A stretch of 6,445 bases of DNA from positions 1 through 6,445 of the forward strand of contig CAKQON010000085.1 in NCBI GenBank assembly GCA_934255515.1, written 5' to 3'. The stretch's first letter is position 1. Each line of letters starts with the position of its first letter. Under the pieces are notes generated by a model. It was not told the DNA's origin, did no database searches, and was given only the letters and a program-made list of their open reading frames with translations. The stretch comes from an uncultured Sutterella sp. (GTDB taxonomy: Bacteria > Pseudomonadota > Gammaproteobacteria > Burkholderiales > Burkholderiaceae_F). The position numbers were made by a program, and so were the translations under genes. Positions 1 through 6,196 of the stretch are shown piece after piece.

Positions 1-31
1 TTTCCAGTGAAAGTAGGTCATCGCCAGGCTC
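1..31 (+). rRNA. rrf: 5S ribosomal RNA, 3' end only (partial)
   Basis: The window opens inside a 5S rRNA gene. The visible bases contain GTGAAAGTAGG followed by TCATCGCCAGGCT, the conserved 3' part of betaproteobacterial 5S rRNA (helix IV/V region and the 3' strand of terminal helix I). The mature end should fall near base 30, where GCCAGGCT would pair with the missing 5' end. A strong terminator starts about 12 nt later, as expected at the end of an rRNA operon. The 5' part, and presumably the 23S and 16S genes, lie to the left of the window. The exact 3' end is uncertain by a few bases. This fragment is the best evidence for the host lineage. Confidence 0.85.
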
Positions 32-42
32 CCTACAAACGA

Positions 43-80
43 AGCCCCTGTTGATTAGATGTCAGCAGGGGCTTTTCTTT
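43..80 (+). terminator. Intrinsic terminator of the rRNA operon
   Basis: A 12-bp stem, AGCCCCTGTTGA (43-54) against TCAGCAGGGGCT (62-73) with one G-T wobble, closes a 7-nt loop and is followed at once by a T-rich run (73-80, TTTTCTTT). It sits just after the 5S end, so it most likely ends the rRNA transcript. It is the strongest hairpin-plus-T-run on the plus strand in the window. Confidence 0.88.
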
Positions 81-297
81 GCTGGATGTTCTGAAATCCA
101 GGGCGCGGAATCCGGGGGTTCTGACGCGAAGCAAGATGCGCGCGCATGTTTCTCTTCCATTATCTCTTTCGGGCTGGACCAGGGCTCAGCCATATCTACA
201 GTCAGAATGCCGGCATCAATGCGGAGAAAGAACGCCGCGCCTGATGCGTCGGGAACCTGCGGCCTGAGAGGCTGCCGGCCTCCTGAGTCATAGGGAA
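81..297. other. Gene-poor spacer between rRNA operon and bioB
   Basis: No convincing gene is seen here. Short open frames exist on both strands (51-293 plus, 62-313 minus), but they run into the rRNA terminator, have no ribosome binding site, resemble no family I know and have low-complexity arginine/serine or proline/alanine composition. I find no tRNA cloverleaf and no riboswitch consensus. The stretch ends in a terminator-like hairpin at 298-330 on the plus strand, so an untranslated RNA ending there is possible but unproven. Confidence 0.4.
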
Positions 298-340
298 AGT
301 CCGGGCAGAGCATTTGATGCCGCCCGGACTGTCTTCTTTG
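298..340 (+). terminator. Terminator-like hairpin upstream of bioB
   Basis: AGTCCGGGC (298-306) pairs perfectly with GCCCGGACT (322-330). An inner GCAT (310-313) / ATGC (317-320) stem with a 3-nt loop extends it, separated by a small asymmetric internal loop. The following GTCTTCTTTG is T-rich but interrupted, so this is a good hairpin with a mediocre U-tract. It could end a short transcript from 81-297, catch read-through from the rRNA operon, or be a leader structure of bioB. On the minus strand the trailing bases are poorer, so plus is the preferred orientation. Confidence 0.5.
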
Positions 341-351
341 CTTACCATTTC

Positions 352-428
352 ACCCGGATCGGGTCTGCTGGAAGGTGCTCCGACATGATAGAAAGTCGGA
401 ATCTTCGCGTTTTCCCTAAACCGACCCT
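352..428 (+). promoter_or_regulatory. bioB upstream region with inverted repeats
   Basis: Three small symmetric elements precede bioB: ACCCG-GAT-CGGGT (352-364), a 6-bp stem TCCGAC (379-384) / GTCGGA (395-400) with a 10-nt loop, and a second CCGAC (421-425) four bases before the ATG that could compete for the same GTCGG (395-399). I could not identify a confident -35/-10 pair or a BirA-type operator (GTTTAC-like arms). No Shine-Dalgarno sequence lies before the bioB ATG. A regulatory role is inferred from position and symmetry only. Confidence 0.3.
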
Positions 429-1400
429 ATGCCCATTCTTTCAAAAATTGTCCGCGCCCTCGAGAACGGCGCGAATTTAAACGAATCCGAACTCCTCGCG
501 CTCGCCGCCGGCCCTCGTGAGGACCTCTTTGATACGGCCGAGGCCGTCACGCGGAAGATGGCGCCCCGCGCCTACAACCTCTGCGGCATCATCAACGTCA
601 AGTCGGGCGAGTGCTCTGAAAACTGCCGCTGGTGCGCGCAGTCGAAGCACTGGGAAGTGCCTGGCGTCAAAATCTATCCGATTCTTCCCGAGGACAAGGT
701 GGAGGCGGGCGCCAGGCGCGCCGCGGAAACCGGCATCGTGCGCTATTCGCTCGTGGCGAGCGGCAGGAAGCCGTCAAGACGTGAGATCCGCGAATACTGC
801 GAGCGGATCCGCGAGGTGAAGCGCAATCACCCGGAGCTCGAGGTCTGCGTGTCGCTCGGCCTCTTGTCTGAAGAAGACCTCAGCGCCCTGAAGGACGCCG
901 GCGTCGTGCGCATTCACTGCAATCTTGAAACGTCTCCTGAGTTCTTCCGTGAAGTTTGCACGTCGCACCGGATCGACGACAAAATTGAGACACTCCGGCG
1001 CGCCCGGGCCCTGGGGCTCGACGTCTGCTCGGGCGGCCTCATCGGCATGGGCGAAACGCTCCTCGACCGCATTCGCCTCGCGCGCCTCTGCCGGGAGCTC
1101 GAAGTGCCCTCGATTCCGATCAATCTGCTTTACCGCGTGCCGGGCACCCCTCTCGCAGACGTGGAGGCGCTCTCTCAGGAAGAATTCCTCGTTGCTGCAG
1201 CGCTCTTCCGGCTCGCCAACCCGACGGCCTACCTGAGGTTTGCGGGCGGAAGAAACCTCCTCACGCCAGACACGATCCGGGAAGCCATGCGAATCGGTAT
1301 CAATTCAGCGATCAGCGGCGATCTTCTCACCACGACCTCGGGCGGCACTCCCATCGAGGACGCGGCGCTCTTTCAGGCAGCCGGCTACGCCGTGCCATAA
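429..1400 (+). CDS. bioB: Biotin synthase BioB (radical SAM), probable anaerobe (4Fe-5S) type
   Basis: BioB inserts sulfur into dethiobiotin to make biotin, the last step of the pathway, in the cytoplasm. The 323-residue protein is full length (E. coli 346). The radical-SAM cluster motif CSENCRWC gives Cys62, Cys66 and Cys69. Family motifs follow: INVKSG (55-60), VCSGGLIGMGET (199-210), PINLLYRVPGTPL (230-242) and LRFAGGR (269-275). Canonical BioB binds a sacrificial [2Fe-2S] cluster with E. coli Cys97, Cys128, Cys188 and Arg260. Here Cys140, Cys200 and Arg270 match the last three, but Cys97 is Ser107 (RYSLVASGR). The YNHN motif is replaced by IHCN, bringing in Cys164. This fits the alternative BioB of obligate anaerobes with an auxiliary 4Fe-5S cluster. 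The ATG at 429 follows an in-frame stop at 417-419 and is the only reasonable start, though it lacks a Shine-Dalgarno. No other bio genes are in view. Function is secure; cluster type is inferred. Confidence 0.95.
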   Translation: MPILSKIVRALENGANLNESELLALAAGPREDLFDTAEAVTRKMAPRAYNLCGIINVKSGECSENCRWCAQSKHWEVPGVKIYPILPEDKVEAGARRAAETGIVRYSLVASGRKPSRREIREYCERIREVKRNHPELEVCVSLGLLSEEDLSALKDAGVVRIHCNLETSPEFFREVCTSHRIDDKIETLRRARALGLDVCSGGLIGMGETLLDRIRLARLCRELEVPSIPINLLYRVPGTPLADVEALSQEEFLVAAALFRLANPTAYLRFAGGRNLLTPDTIREAMRIGINSAISGDLLTTTSGGTPIEDAALFQAAGYAVP

Positions 1401-1411
1401 AAGGACAAAAC

Positions 1412-1453
1412 AAAAAAATGCCGCCCGATTCCCGGCTGGGAAATCAGGCGGCA
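1412..1453 (-). terminator. Intrinsic terminator of gpmI
   Basis: TGCCGCC (1419-1425) pairs with GGCGGCA (1447-1453). Inside it GATTCCC (1427-1433) pairs with GGGAAATC (1438-1445) with one bulged A, leaving a GGCT loop. Read on the minus strand, the stem is followed directly by seven Ts (complement of 1412-1418), so it ends the gpmI transcript about 39 nt after its stop codon. On the plus strand no T-run follows, so it would be a poor terminator for the convergent bioB. Confidence 0.88.
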
Positions 1454-1491
1454 GTGAAGGTCTGACCAAGGCTTCAGAAGAATCTAGCGCG

Positions 1492-3024
1492 TCAGGCCTT
1501 CATTTCAACGAGCGAATGACCCGTCATTTCAGGGGGCTGTTTGAGTCCCATGAGTGCGAGCACCGTGGGCGCAATGTCGGCGAGGACGCCGTCCTTCACC
1601 TTTTCGACGCGGTCGGAAACGACGAGGATCGGCACGGGATTGAGCGAATGCGCGGTGTTGGGTGAGCCGTCCGCGTTCTTCGCGTGATCGGCATTCCCGT
1701 GGTCGGCAATCTGCACGACGTCGTAGCCGCATTCGCGCGCGGTTTTGATGACCTTTTCAACGCATCCGTCGACCGCCTTGACAGCCTTTTCGATGGCGTC
1801 CCAGACGCCCGTGTGACCCACCATGTCGCCGTTCGCGAAATTAAGGCAGATGAAGTCGTACTTCTCTTCGTGAAGCGCGGCACAGAGCTTCTCAGCGACT
1901 TTCGGCGCGCTCATTTCAGGCGCAAGGTCGTAGGTCGCAACCTTGGGCGAGGGCACGAGAATGCGGTCTTCGCCGGGGAAGGGCGCCTCGCGGCCGCCGT
2001 TCAGGAAGAACGTGACGTGCGCGTACTTTTCCGTTTCCGCAATGCGGAGCTGCTTGAGCCCGAGGCTCGCCACGTATTCGCCGATCGGGTTGACGACGTT
2101 TTCCTTGTCGAAAAGAACGTGGAGCCCCTTGAATGTCGCGTCGTACGGGGTCATCGTCGCGAACCAGAGGGAGAGCGGCTTCATATTTCCCAACGGGGCC
2201 TGCGTGAGAACGCTCGTCAGCTCCCGCGCGCGGTCGTTGCGGAAGTTGAGGAAGACGACGGCGTCGCCCTCCTGAATCAGGCCGACGGGGCAGCCTGAGG
2301 CACCCGTCTTCACGACGGGCTTCATGAATTCATCGGTGATGCCGGCGGCGTAGGAGTCCTCGACCGACTTCACGAAATCCCGCGAGGGCGAGCCCTTCCC
2401 GTGAACGAGGAGGTCGTAGGCTTCCTGAATGCGCTCCCAGCGCTTGTCGCGGTCCATCGCGTAGTAGCGCCCGATCATGCTCGCAAGCACTGCCGTTTCG
2501 CCCGGAGCGGAAAGCTTCTCCTCAAGGCGCTTCACGAACCCGAGGCCGCTCTTCGGATCGGTGTCGCGTCCGTCCATGAAGGCATGAACGAAGACCTTCC
2601 GGATCCCTTCCTTTCGTGCAAGGTCGATGAAGGCGAGAAGATGGTCGAAGCTCGCGTGCACGCCGCCGTCGGAAAAGAGCCCCATCAGGTGGAGCGCCGA
2701 CCCTGTTTCCTTGGCATGAGCGATAAGGGCGGCGATTTCCGGCTGCGCGGCGAGCGCGCCCGATTCGCGGGCGCGGTTGATGCGCACGAGGTCCTGATAA
2801 ACCACGCGTCCTGCGCCGATGTTGAGGTGGCCGACTTCGGAATTACCCATCTGGCCGGCAGGGAGCCCCACGTTTTCGCCGAAGGTGAGAAGTTCGGCAT
2901 GCGGGCATCGCTTCATGAGCGATTCAAGATAGGCCGGATGCGCGGCCGAAATGGCGTCGGCCGGGTCGGCTGCACCGCCGCCGATGCCCCAGCCGTCAAG
3001 AATCATAAGAAGGACTTTATGCAT
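1492..3024 (-). CDS. gpmI: 2,3-bisphosphoglycerate-independent phosphoglycerate mutase
   Basis: GpmI interconverts 3- and 2-phosphoglycerate in glycolysis and gluconeogenesis, using two manganese ions and a phosphoserine intermediate, in the cytoplasm. The 510 residues match the usual ~510. Family residues are present: Asp10 in ILDGWG; nucleophile Ser62 in [16 protein letters not shown]; His123; Asp151-Gly-Arg-Asp154; Arg186 and Arg192 in [13 protein letters not shown]; Arg262 and Arg265 in FRNDRARE; Lys333 in [12 protein letters not shown]; Asp400 and His404 in NGDMVGHTG; Asp441-His442 in ADHGNAD; His459 in TAHSLNPVP. The phosphatase-like domain is formed by both ends of the chain and the phosphotransferase domain by the middle (about 80-310). 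A weak AAGAG precedes the ATG by 7 nt. An extended -10 lies about 50 nt upstream and a strong terminator follows. The motifs resemble the Bacteroidetes form more than I would expect in a betaproteobacterium. It is alone in its transcript and diverges from marR. Confidence 0.97.
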   Translation of the reverse strand: MHKVLLMILDGWGIGGGAADPADAISAAHPAYLESLMKRCPHAELLTFGENVGLPAGQMGNSEVGHLNIGAGRVVYQDLVRINRARESGALAAQPEIAALIAHAKETGSALHLMGLFSDGGVHASFDHLLAFIDLARKEGIRKVFVHAFMDGRDTDPKSGLGFVKRLEEKLSAPGETAVLASMIGRYYAMDRDKRWERIQEAYDLLVHGKGSPSRDFVKSVEDSYAAGITDEFMKPVVKTGASGCPVGLIQEGDAVVFLNFRNDRARELTSVLTQAPLGNMKPLSLWFATMTPYDATFKGLHVLFDKENVVNPIGEYVASLGLKQLRIAETEKYAHVTFFLNGGREAPFPGEDRILVPSPKVATYDLAPEMSAPKVAEKLCAALHEEKYDFICLNFANGDMVGHTGVWDAIEKAVKAVDGCVEKVIKTARECGYDVVQIADHGNADHAKNADGSPNTAHSLNPVPILVVSDRVEKVKDGVLADIAPTVLALMGLKQPPEMTGHSLVEMKA

Positions 3025-3070
3025 TTAGCGTCTCTTGCGGATTCCGCGTGAGTTTTTTTCAAGTCTGAGC

Positions 3071-3079
3071 ATTTTAACA
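3071..3079 (-). promoter_or_regulatory. Extended -10 promoter of gpmI
   Basis: On the minus strand the bases read TGTTAAAAT: a TG dinucleotide, one base, then TAAAAT (5 of 6 to TATAAT), an extended -10 element. No good -35 is seen, which is normal for extended -10 promoters. Transcription would begin near 3064, giving a leader of about 40 nt before the gpmI ATG. No experimental support. Confidence 0.42.
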
Positions 3080-3105
3080 GGCCCGAATCTGCCGATTTCC
3101 CGGGG

Positions 3106-3141
3106 ATGCGGGCGGCTCCCTGCATGCGCGCGGCTCCCGGC
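3106..3141 (+). repeat. Tandem duplication of an 18-bp unit
   Basis: Two abutting 18-bp units, 3106-3123 and 3124-3141, are identical at 16 of 18 positions. Both contain ATGCG and GCGGCTCCC; the differences are at unit positions 6 (G/C) and 16 (T/G). The pair ends one base before TAGAAT (3143-3148), a possible -10 (5 of 6) for marR about 37 nt before its ATG. No clear -35 is found at the right distance. The repeat may be a duplicated binding site or simple replication slippage. Confidence 0.6.
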
Positions 3142-3184
3142 CTAGAATCCATGGATACTGCAATTAATCTCTCTTCCCGCTCTT

Positions 3185-3706
3185 ATGAAGAACCCTTCCA
3201 TCCGCATCATCCCCGCCCGCGAGAACCTCCGGCGCGTTCACGGCGAGGGCGCAGCCGACCTCGATGTTTCAAGCATCGACCTGATGCTGCGCATGATGAA
3301 TGCGGTGGATGTGGTGAAGGGCGTCATCTTCGATGAACTGAAGGCCTCGACGGGGCTTTCCGAAGGGAAGTTCACGATGATGATGTGCCTGAGGGAGGAA
3401 GGGAAGCCCCTCTCGATCGGCGACATTTCCCAGCGCATCGGCGTTGCGCCCCCCACGGTGTCCGTGATGGTGGCGCGGATGGTGGGCGAAAAGAAGCCCC
3501 TCATCGTGAGAAGAAGCAGCAAGAAGGATGCGCGCTCGAGCCTCGTTGAGCTCACCCCCGAAGGGCGGGAGCTTCTCGACAGGGTGCTCCCCGTTCATTT
3601 CCGGCGCGTGGAGGAGTTTGCCGCGCCCCTCACGTACGAGGAGAGGGAGACGCTCATCCGCCTCCTCTCGAAGCTCACGGCGCCTTTCGAGAAGAAGACG
3701 CCGTGA
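3185..3706 (+). CDS. MarR-family transcriptional regulator
   Basis: A 173-residue winged-helix regulator, slightly longer than the usual 140-160 because of a ~30-residue N-terminal arm. MarR proteins are dimers that usually repress efflux or stress genes and release DNA on binding a small ligand or on oxidation. Helices at about 30-72 lead into the helix-turn-helix, SIGDISQRIGVAPPTVSVMVARMV (77-100, key residues Ile81, Ile85, Thr91 and Val94). The wing is at 104-124, with the hallmark Asp115-x-Arg117 followed by LTPEG (123-127). A C-terminal dimerisation helix follows (about 128-170). The ATG at 3185 has no Shine-Dalgarno; Met34 is a possible but less likely start. The gene converges on the hlyD-permease operon with only 40 bp between them, and the palindromes before hlyD have the form of MarR/SlyA sites, so it is a good candidate for their regulator. 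No such site is seen at its own promoter. Family is sure; the target is inferred. Confidence 0.9.
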   Translation: MKNPSIRIIPARENLRRVHGEGAADLDVSSIDLMLRMMNAVDVVKGVIFDELKASTGLSEGKFTMMMCLREEGKPLSIGDISQRIGVAPPTVSVMVARMVGEKKPLIVRRSSKKDARSSLVELTPEGRELLDRVLPVHFRRVEEFAAPLTYEERETLIRLLSKLTAPFEKKTP

Positions 3707-3730
3707 GGAATGGCCTGACGCCGGGGGAGC

Positions 3731-3754
3731 CAGTGTGAAGGCACCGTCACGCTG
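3731..3754. terminator. Hairpin in the convergent gap, possible weak bidirectional terminator
   Basis: CAGTGTGA (3731-3738) pairs with TCACGCTG (3747-3754), 8 bp with one G-T wobble around an 8-nt loop, in the 40-bp gap between marR and the permease gene. It overlaps the permease stop codon (3747-3749). No T-run follows on either strand, so a role in termination is uncertain. Confidence 0.28.
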
Positions 3755-5033
3755 TCCCTGATGGGGCCTCTTCTGCCCCGGGCGCCGTGCGGGCGGGAGC
3801 AGTTCCGGCTTCTCTGTCGGACACTGCCTGCAGGTCGTGCCAGTACTGGCGGTGCTCCTTTCTCCGCTTCACTTCATCCCGCCAGAAACGGATCGCATTG
3901 AGGCTTCCGAGGAAAACGAGCCACAGAAGGGCGCCCCCGAAGAGCGGGAGGGTCGCGAGGCCGTCGATTCCTCTCAGTCCCTGATCGCGCCAGAAGTTGA
4001 AGAGCCAGACAAGCGGGATGCAGAAGGAGACGTCGTGCACCCAGCCGTGCATGAAGCCCGTCGCCATGGTGGCGCCGCCCAGGATGAAGCCCAAGGGCAC
4101 GAGGAAAATCATCCGGCCTGCGCCCTGACCGGGATTGGTCGTGCCCCAGGAGAGAAGAAAGGCGAGCCAGGTGTTCCCGAGCGCGCAGAGAAAGAGCGCC
4201 GGAACGAAGAGGAGAATGTTGCCTGCAAAGCGCAGCTGCCCCAGAAGAATCAGCACTGCCAGCGCGGTCGTCACCACTGCCGTGAAGATGAAGGCATAGG
4301 GCACGCCCCGTGCGAGAAAGCCGAAGAGCGACCCCGACAGAACCTCGCCGTCCCAGGAGCGCGTGACGCGCAGGCGCCCCAGGATCATGAGGCTCACGAG
4401 CCCGTGATACATCATCGAAAAGAAGAGGAGAAAGCTCACTACGGTCGCCGTCGTCGCCTGTCCGGTCGGGTTCGTGAGGTAGCGGAAGCCCATTCTGAGT
4501 GGCGACATCAGGGCCTCAGTTTCGTTCGTATTTTTGCCGAGCGACGAAACGCCGTCCGGGCGGGAGACGGCGCGCTCCGCGCCCAGTTCAGCGGCAATTT
4601 CGTTCAGTACCGAATACACCTCGCCGTTCTGCGCCGTGTTGCTGTCGTCCGCAAAGTAGCCGATGGTGAGCGTGCGGTCGCCCCTGAGAATTCTCGCCTG
4701 CGCTCCCTTCGGAATGTAGACGACGCCCACAAAGCGGTCGCCGCGCGTCATGGCCCGCGGATCCGACGGCGAATGGACGACCGCCCTGACGGAAAGGCTC
4801 GGAGAAGCATTGAGCTTCTCCACGAGCTCTGCCGACCAGCGGCTCTGATCGAGATCGACCACGGCAACCGGGGCCTCAAACACCACGTCGTGGGAGAGCG
4901 CAATGGAAAAGGCAAAGGCCGTGATGAGCGCAACGAGGATGGCGAGCTTCTGGTAGGGCACAAAGCGGCCGCTCATCATGGCCTCCCATTCCGAGGCCAT
5001 GCTTTTCCGGATTTCCTTCATGAATCCTCTCAT
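3747..5033 (-). CDS. ABC-2-type transporter permease (YhhJ/YbhR-like)
   Basis: A 428-residue inner-membrane protein with the layout of the ABC-2 membrane family. A first membrane helix (about 29-46) is followed by a ~145-residue periplasmic domain, then five more helices at about 192-217, 243-265, 271-295, 307-328 and 360-380. The periplasmic domain shows family marks: VAVVDLDQS (56-64), VGVVYIPKGA (102-111) and DDSN (129-132). The tail after 400 is rich in Ala, Pro, Thr and Glu. Such permeases work with an HlyD-type adaptor and usually an ABC ATPase and a TolC-like channel, exporting drugs, siderophores or other small molecules. The adaptor lies just upstream, but no ATPase gene is visible. 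The hlyD stop and this ATG overlap by one base (TGATG), indicating coupling. A second ATG (Met5, 5019-5021) has a good AGAGGA just before it and may be the true start. The substrate cannot be read from sequence. Confidence 0.88.
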   Translation of the reverse strand: MRGFMKEIRKSMASEWEAMMSGRFVPYQKLAILVALITAFAFSIALSHDVVFEAPVAVVDLDQSRWSAELVEKLNASPSLSVRAVVHSPSDPRAMTRGDRFVGVVYIPKGAQARILRGDRTLTIGYFADDSNTAQNGEVYSVLNEIAAELGAERAVSRPDGVSSLGKNTNETEALMSPLRMGFRYLTNPTGQATTATVVSFLLFFSMMYHGLVSLMILGRLRVTRSWDGEVLSGSLFGFLARGVPYAFIFTAVVTTALAVLILLGQLRFAGNILLFVPALFLCALGNTWLAFLLSWGTTNPGQGAGRMIFLVPLGFILGGATMATGFMHGWVHDVSFCIPLVWLFNFWRDQGLRGIDGLATLPLFGGALLWLVFLGSLNAIRFWRDEVKRRKEHRQYWHDLQAVSDREAGTAPARTAPGAEEAPSGTA

Positions 5034-6166
5034 CAGAGCCTCACTTCAAGCGTCATGCCGGGAAGGAGTCCTTCGGCCGAAGGCACGTCGATGCGGACCC
5101 GGAAGAGCGTGAGGTCGGCCTGACCGCGCTCGCGCACCATCCGGAGGCTCGCAAAATCGGGCGCCGCCTCGGCGAGCGCCACAACGCCCGGAACAGTCTT
5201 TTGAAGTGCGGGAGAAAAGCATTGGACGGTCGAGCCTTCCGAAAAGCGCGCGATTTCCTTTTCGCTCACGTAGATGTCGAAGTAATGCCGTTCGCTCTCG
5301 AGAAGCACTGCCGGCGAGTTGGGACCGATCAATTCTCCCTTTTCGTAGAGCACTTCAAGGACCTTTGCATTTTCGGGCGCATGGATTTGGAGGCGCGTCT
5401 CGTTCACGCGGAGCTGCTCGAGCTCTGCGCTGAGGGACGCCCGGGTTGCCGCGTAATTCTCAAGATTGTGCTTTCTGTTCTGAGCCGCCCGGCGAGCGGT
5501 CTCAATGACTTCAAGGTGCATGCCTTCGGCGGAGCCGGTCTTCTGCAGAAGTTTGATTTCTTCATTGCCAGCCCCGATCGAGAGGCGCTTCACCGCATGC
5601 TCGCTGATGACGAGCGCCTCGCGGGCTGCGATCCAGGCGGCCTTCGCCTGATCGTAGGCGGACTTTGCCATTGCGCCCTTGGGATAAAGGTTCTGCGCGC
5701 GGGTCCAGTCGGATTTCGTGCTTTCGAGCGATGCTGCGGCGGCTTTTCTTGAGGCTTCAGCCTCCTCGATCTGGCGCCAGAGCATCAGCTCGTTCGTGTC
5801 GGCTTCCCGGAGCGCCAGGGCAATCGATTCTTCTTCAAGCATCCTCTGCGCGTCGATCTGCCGGATGGCGGCTTCCTGGGCCTCAATGGAAATGCGGACG
5901 TCGGTGCCGTCAATGCCGAGAAGGAGATCCCCCGCGCGAACGCGCTGACCTTCCGTTACGGGACGCTCCACGAGCCGGCCGCCCACGCTCTGAAAGGCCG
6001 CCTTCACTTCGTGCGCCGTGAGGATGCCGGCCTTCAGGCGCTCCGCCTCTGAGACGGCGTCATTGCGGTTTCCGAGAAAAATCAGACCGGCGGCCAGAAT
6101 GCCGGCGGCGGCGAACCCGCCGATCGTGCGCAGGATGTCGCGTTTCTGCTTCTGAGGAATGGCCAT
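5033..6166 (-). CDS. HlyD/EmrA-family membrane-fusion (periplasmic adaptor) protein
   Basis: A 377-residue adaptor that links an inner-membrane exporter to an outer-membrane channel. After a basic N-terminus (KQKRD, 6-10) a single membrane anchor spans about 13-32. The first half of the biotinyl-lipoyl domain is at about 58-86 (GGRLVERPVTEGQRVRAGD, 62-80). A long alpha-helical hairpin, rich in Ala, Glu and Arg, covers about 92-257. The second lipoyl half is at 261-289 (APENAKVLEV then GELIGPNSPAVLL). A beta-barrel and membrane-proximal part end in LLPGMTLEVRL (367-377), a typical HlyD ending. There is no lipobox cysteine, so it is anchored by its helix, as EmrA is. It is the first gene of the operon, overlapping the permease by one base. 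The ATG has no Shine-Dalgarno and the next Met is residue 109, so the start is firm. A MarR-type operator lies 6 bp before the ATG. The hairpin length suggests it reaches a TolC-type partner; none is encoded in the window. Confidence 0.92.
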   Translation of the reverse strand: MAIPQKQKRDILRTIGGFAAAGILAAGLIFLGNRNDAVSEAERLKAGILTAHEVKAAFQSVGGRLVERPVTEGQRVRAGDLLLGIDGTDVRISIEAQEAAIRQIDAQRMLEEESIALALREADTNELMLWRQIEEAEASRKAAAASLESTKSDWTRAQNLYPKGAMAKSAYDQAKAAWIAAREALVISEHAVKRLSIGAGNEEIKLLQKTGSAEGMHLEVIETARRAAQNRKHNLENYAATRASLSAELEQLRVNETRLQIHAPENAKVLEVLYEKGELIGPNSPAVLLESERHYFDIYVSEKEIARFSEGSTVQCFSPALQKTVPGVVALAEAAPDFASLRMVRERGQADLTLFRVRIDVPSAEGLLPGMTLEVRL

Positions 6167-6171
6167 TTTAA

Positions 6172-6183
6172 TTAGTCAGCTAA
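6172..6183. promoter_or_regulatory. Degenerate MarR/SlyA-type operator next to the hlyD start
   Basis: TTAGTCAGCTAA lies 6 bp before the hlyD ATG. It matches the better palindrome at 6290-6301 (TTAGCCGGCTAA) in 10 of 12 positions and keeps the TTAG...GCTAA arms of the known SlyA site. Its centre is 118 bp from the other site. A repressor bound here would sit where ribosome-binding sequences are encoded and could block elongation or help form a loop. Confidence 0.5.
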
Positions 6184-6196
6184 ACAGTTAAGTATT

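Noticed and set aside
260..298. CTGAGA and AGGGAA near each other, reminiscent of the TPP riboswitch
   Set aside because: The central TGAACCTGAT element and the correct spacing are missing, and the downstream gene is bioB, not a thiamine gene.
291..308. AGGGAAAGTCCGGGC resembles the conserved 5' part of RNase P RNA
   Set aside because: The match is short. It is immediately followed by a compact hairpin ending at 330 and then by bioB; the rest of the ~350-nt RNase P RNA is absent.
62..313. An 83-codon minus-strand frame and overlapping plus-strand frames before bioB
   Set aside because: They overlap the rRNA terminator and the 298-330 hairpin, lack ribosome binding sites and show no recognisable or repeated motif.
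331..428. A BirA or BioR-type biotin operator before bioB
   Set aside because: No palindrome with GTTTAC/GTAAAC or TTATAGATAA-like arms was found; only unrelated short inverted repeats are present.
1684..3051. Plus-strand open frames of about 200 codons opposite gpmI (1684-2298 and 2401-3051)
   Set aside because: They mirror a complete GpmI with all catalytic residues, have no start signals and show no family motifs.
3837..5123. A 428-codon open frame on the plus strand opposite the permease gene
   Set aside because: It is antisense to a protein with clear membrane helices and family motifs. Its translation is mostly Arg, Glu, His and Ala with no fold-like pattern. Long antisense frames are expected opposite GC-rich genes.
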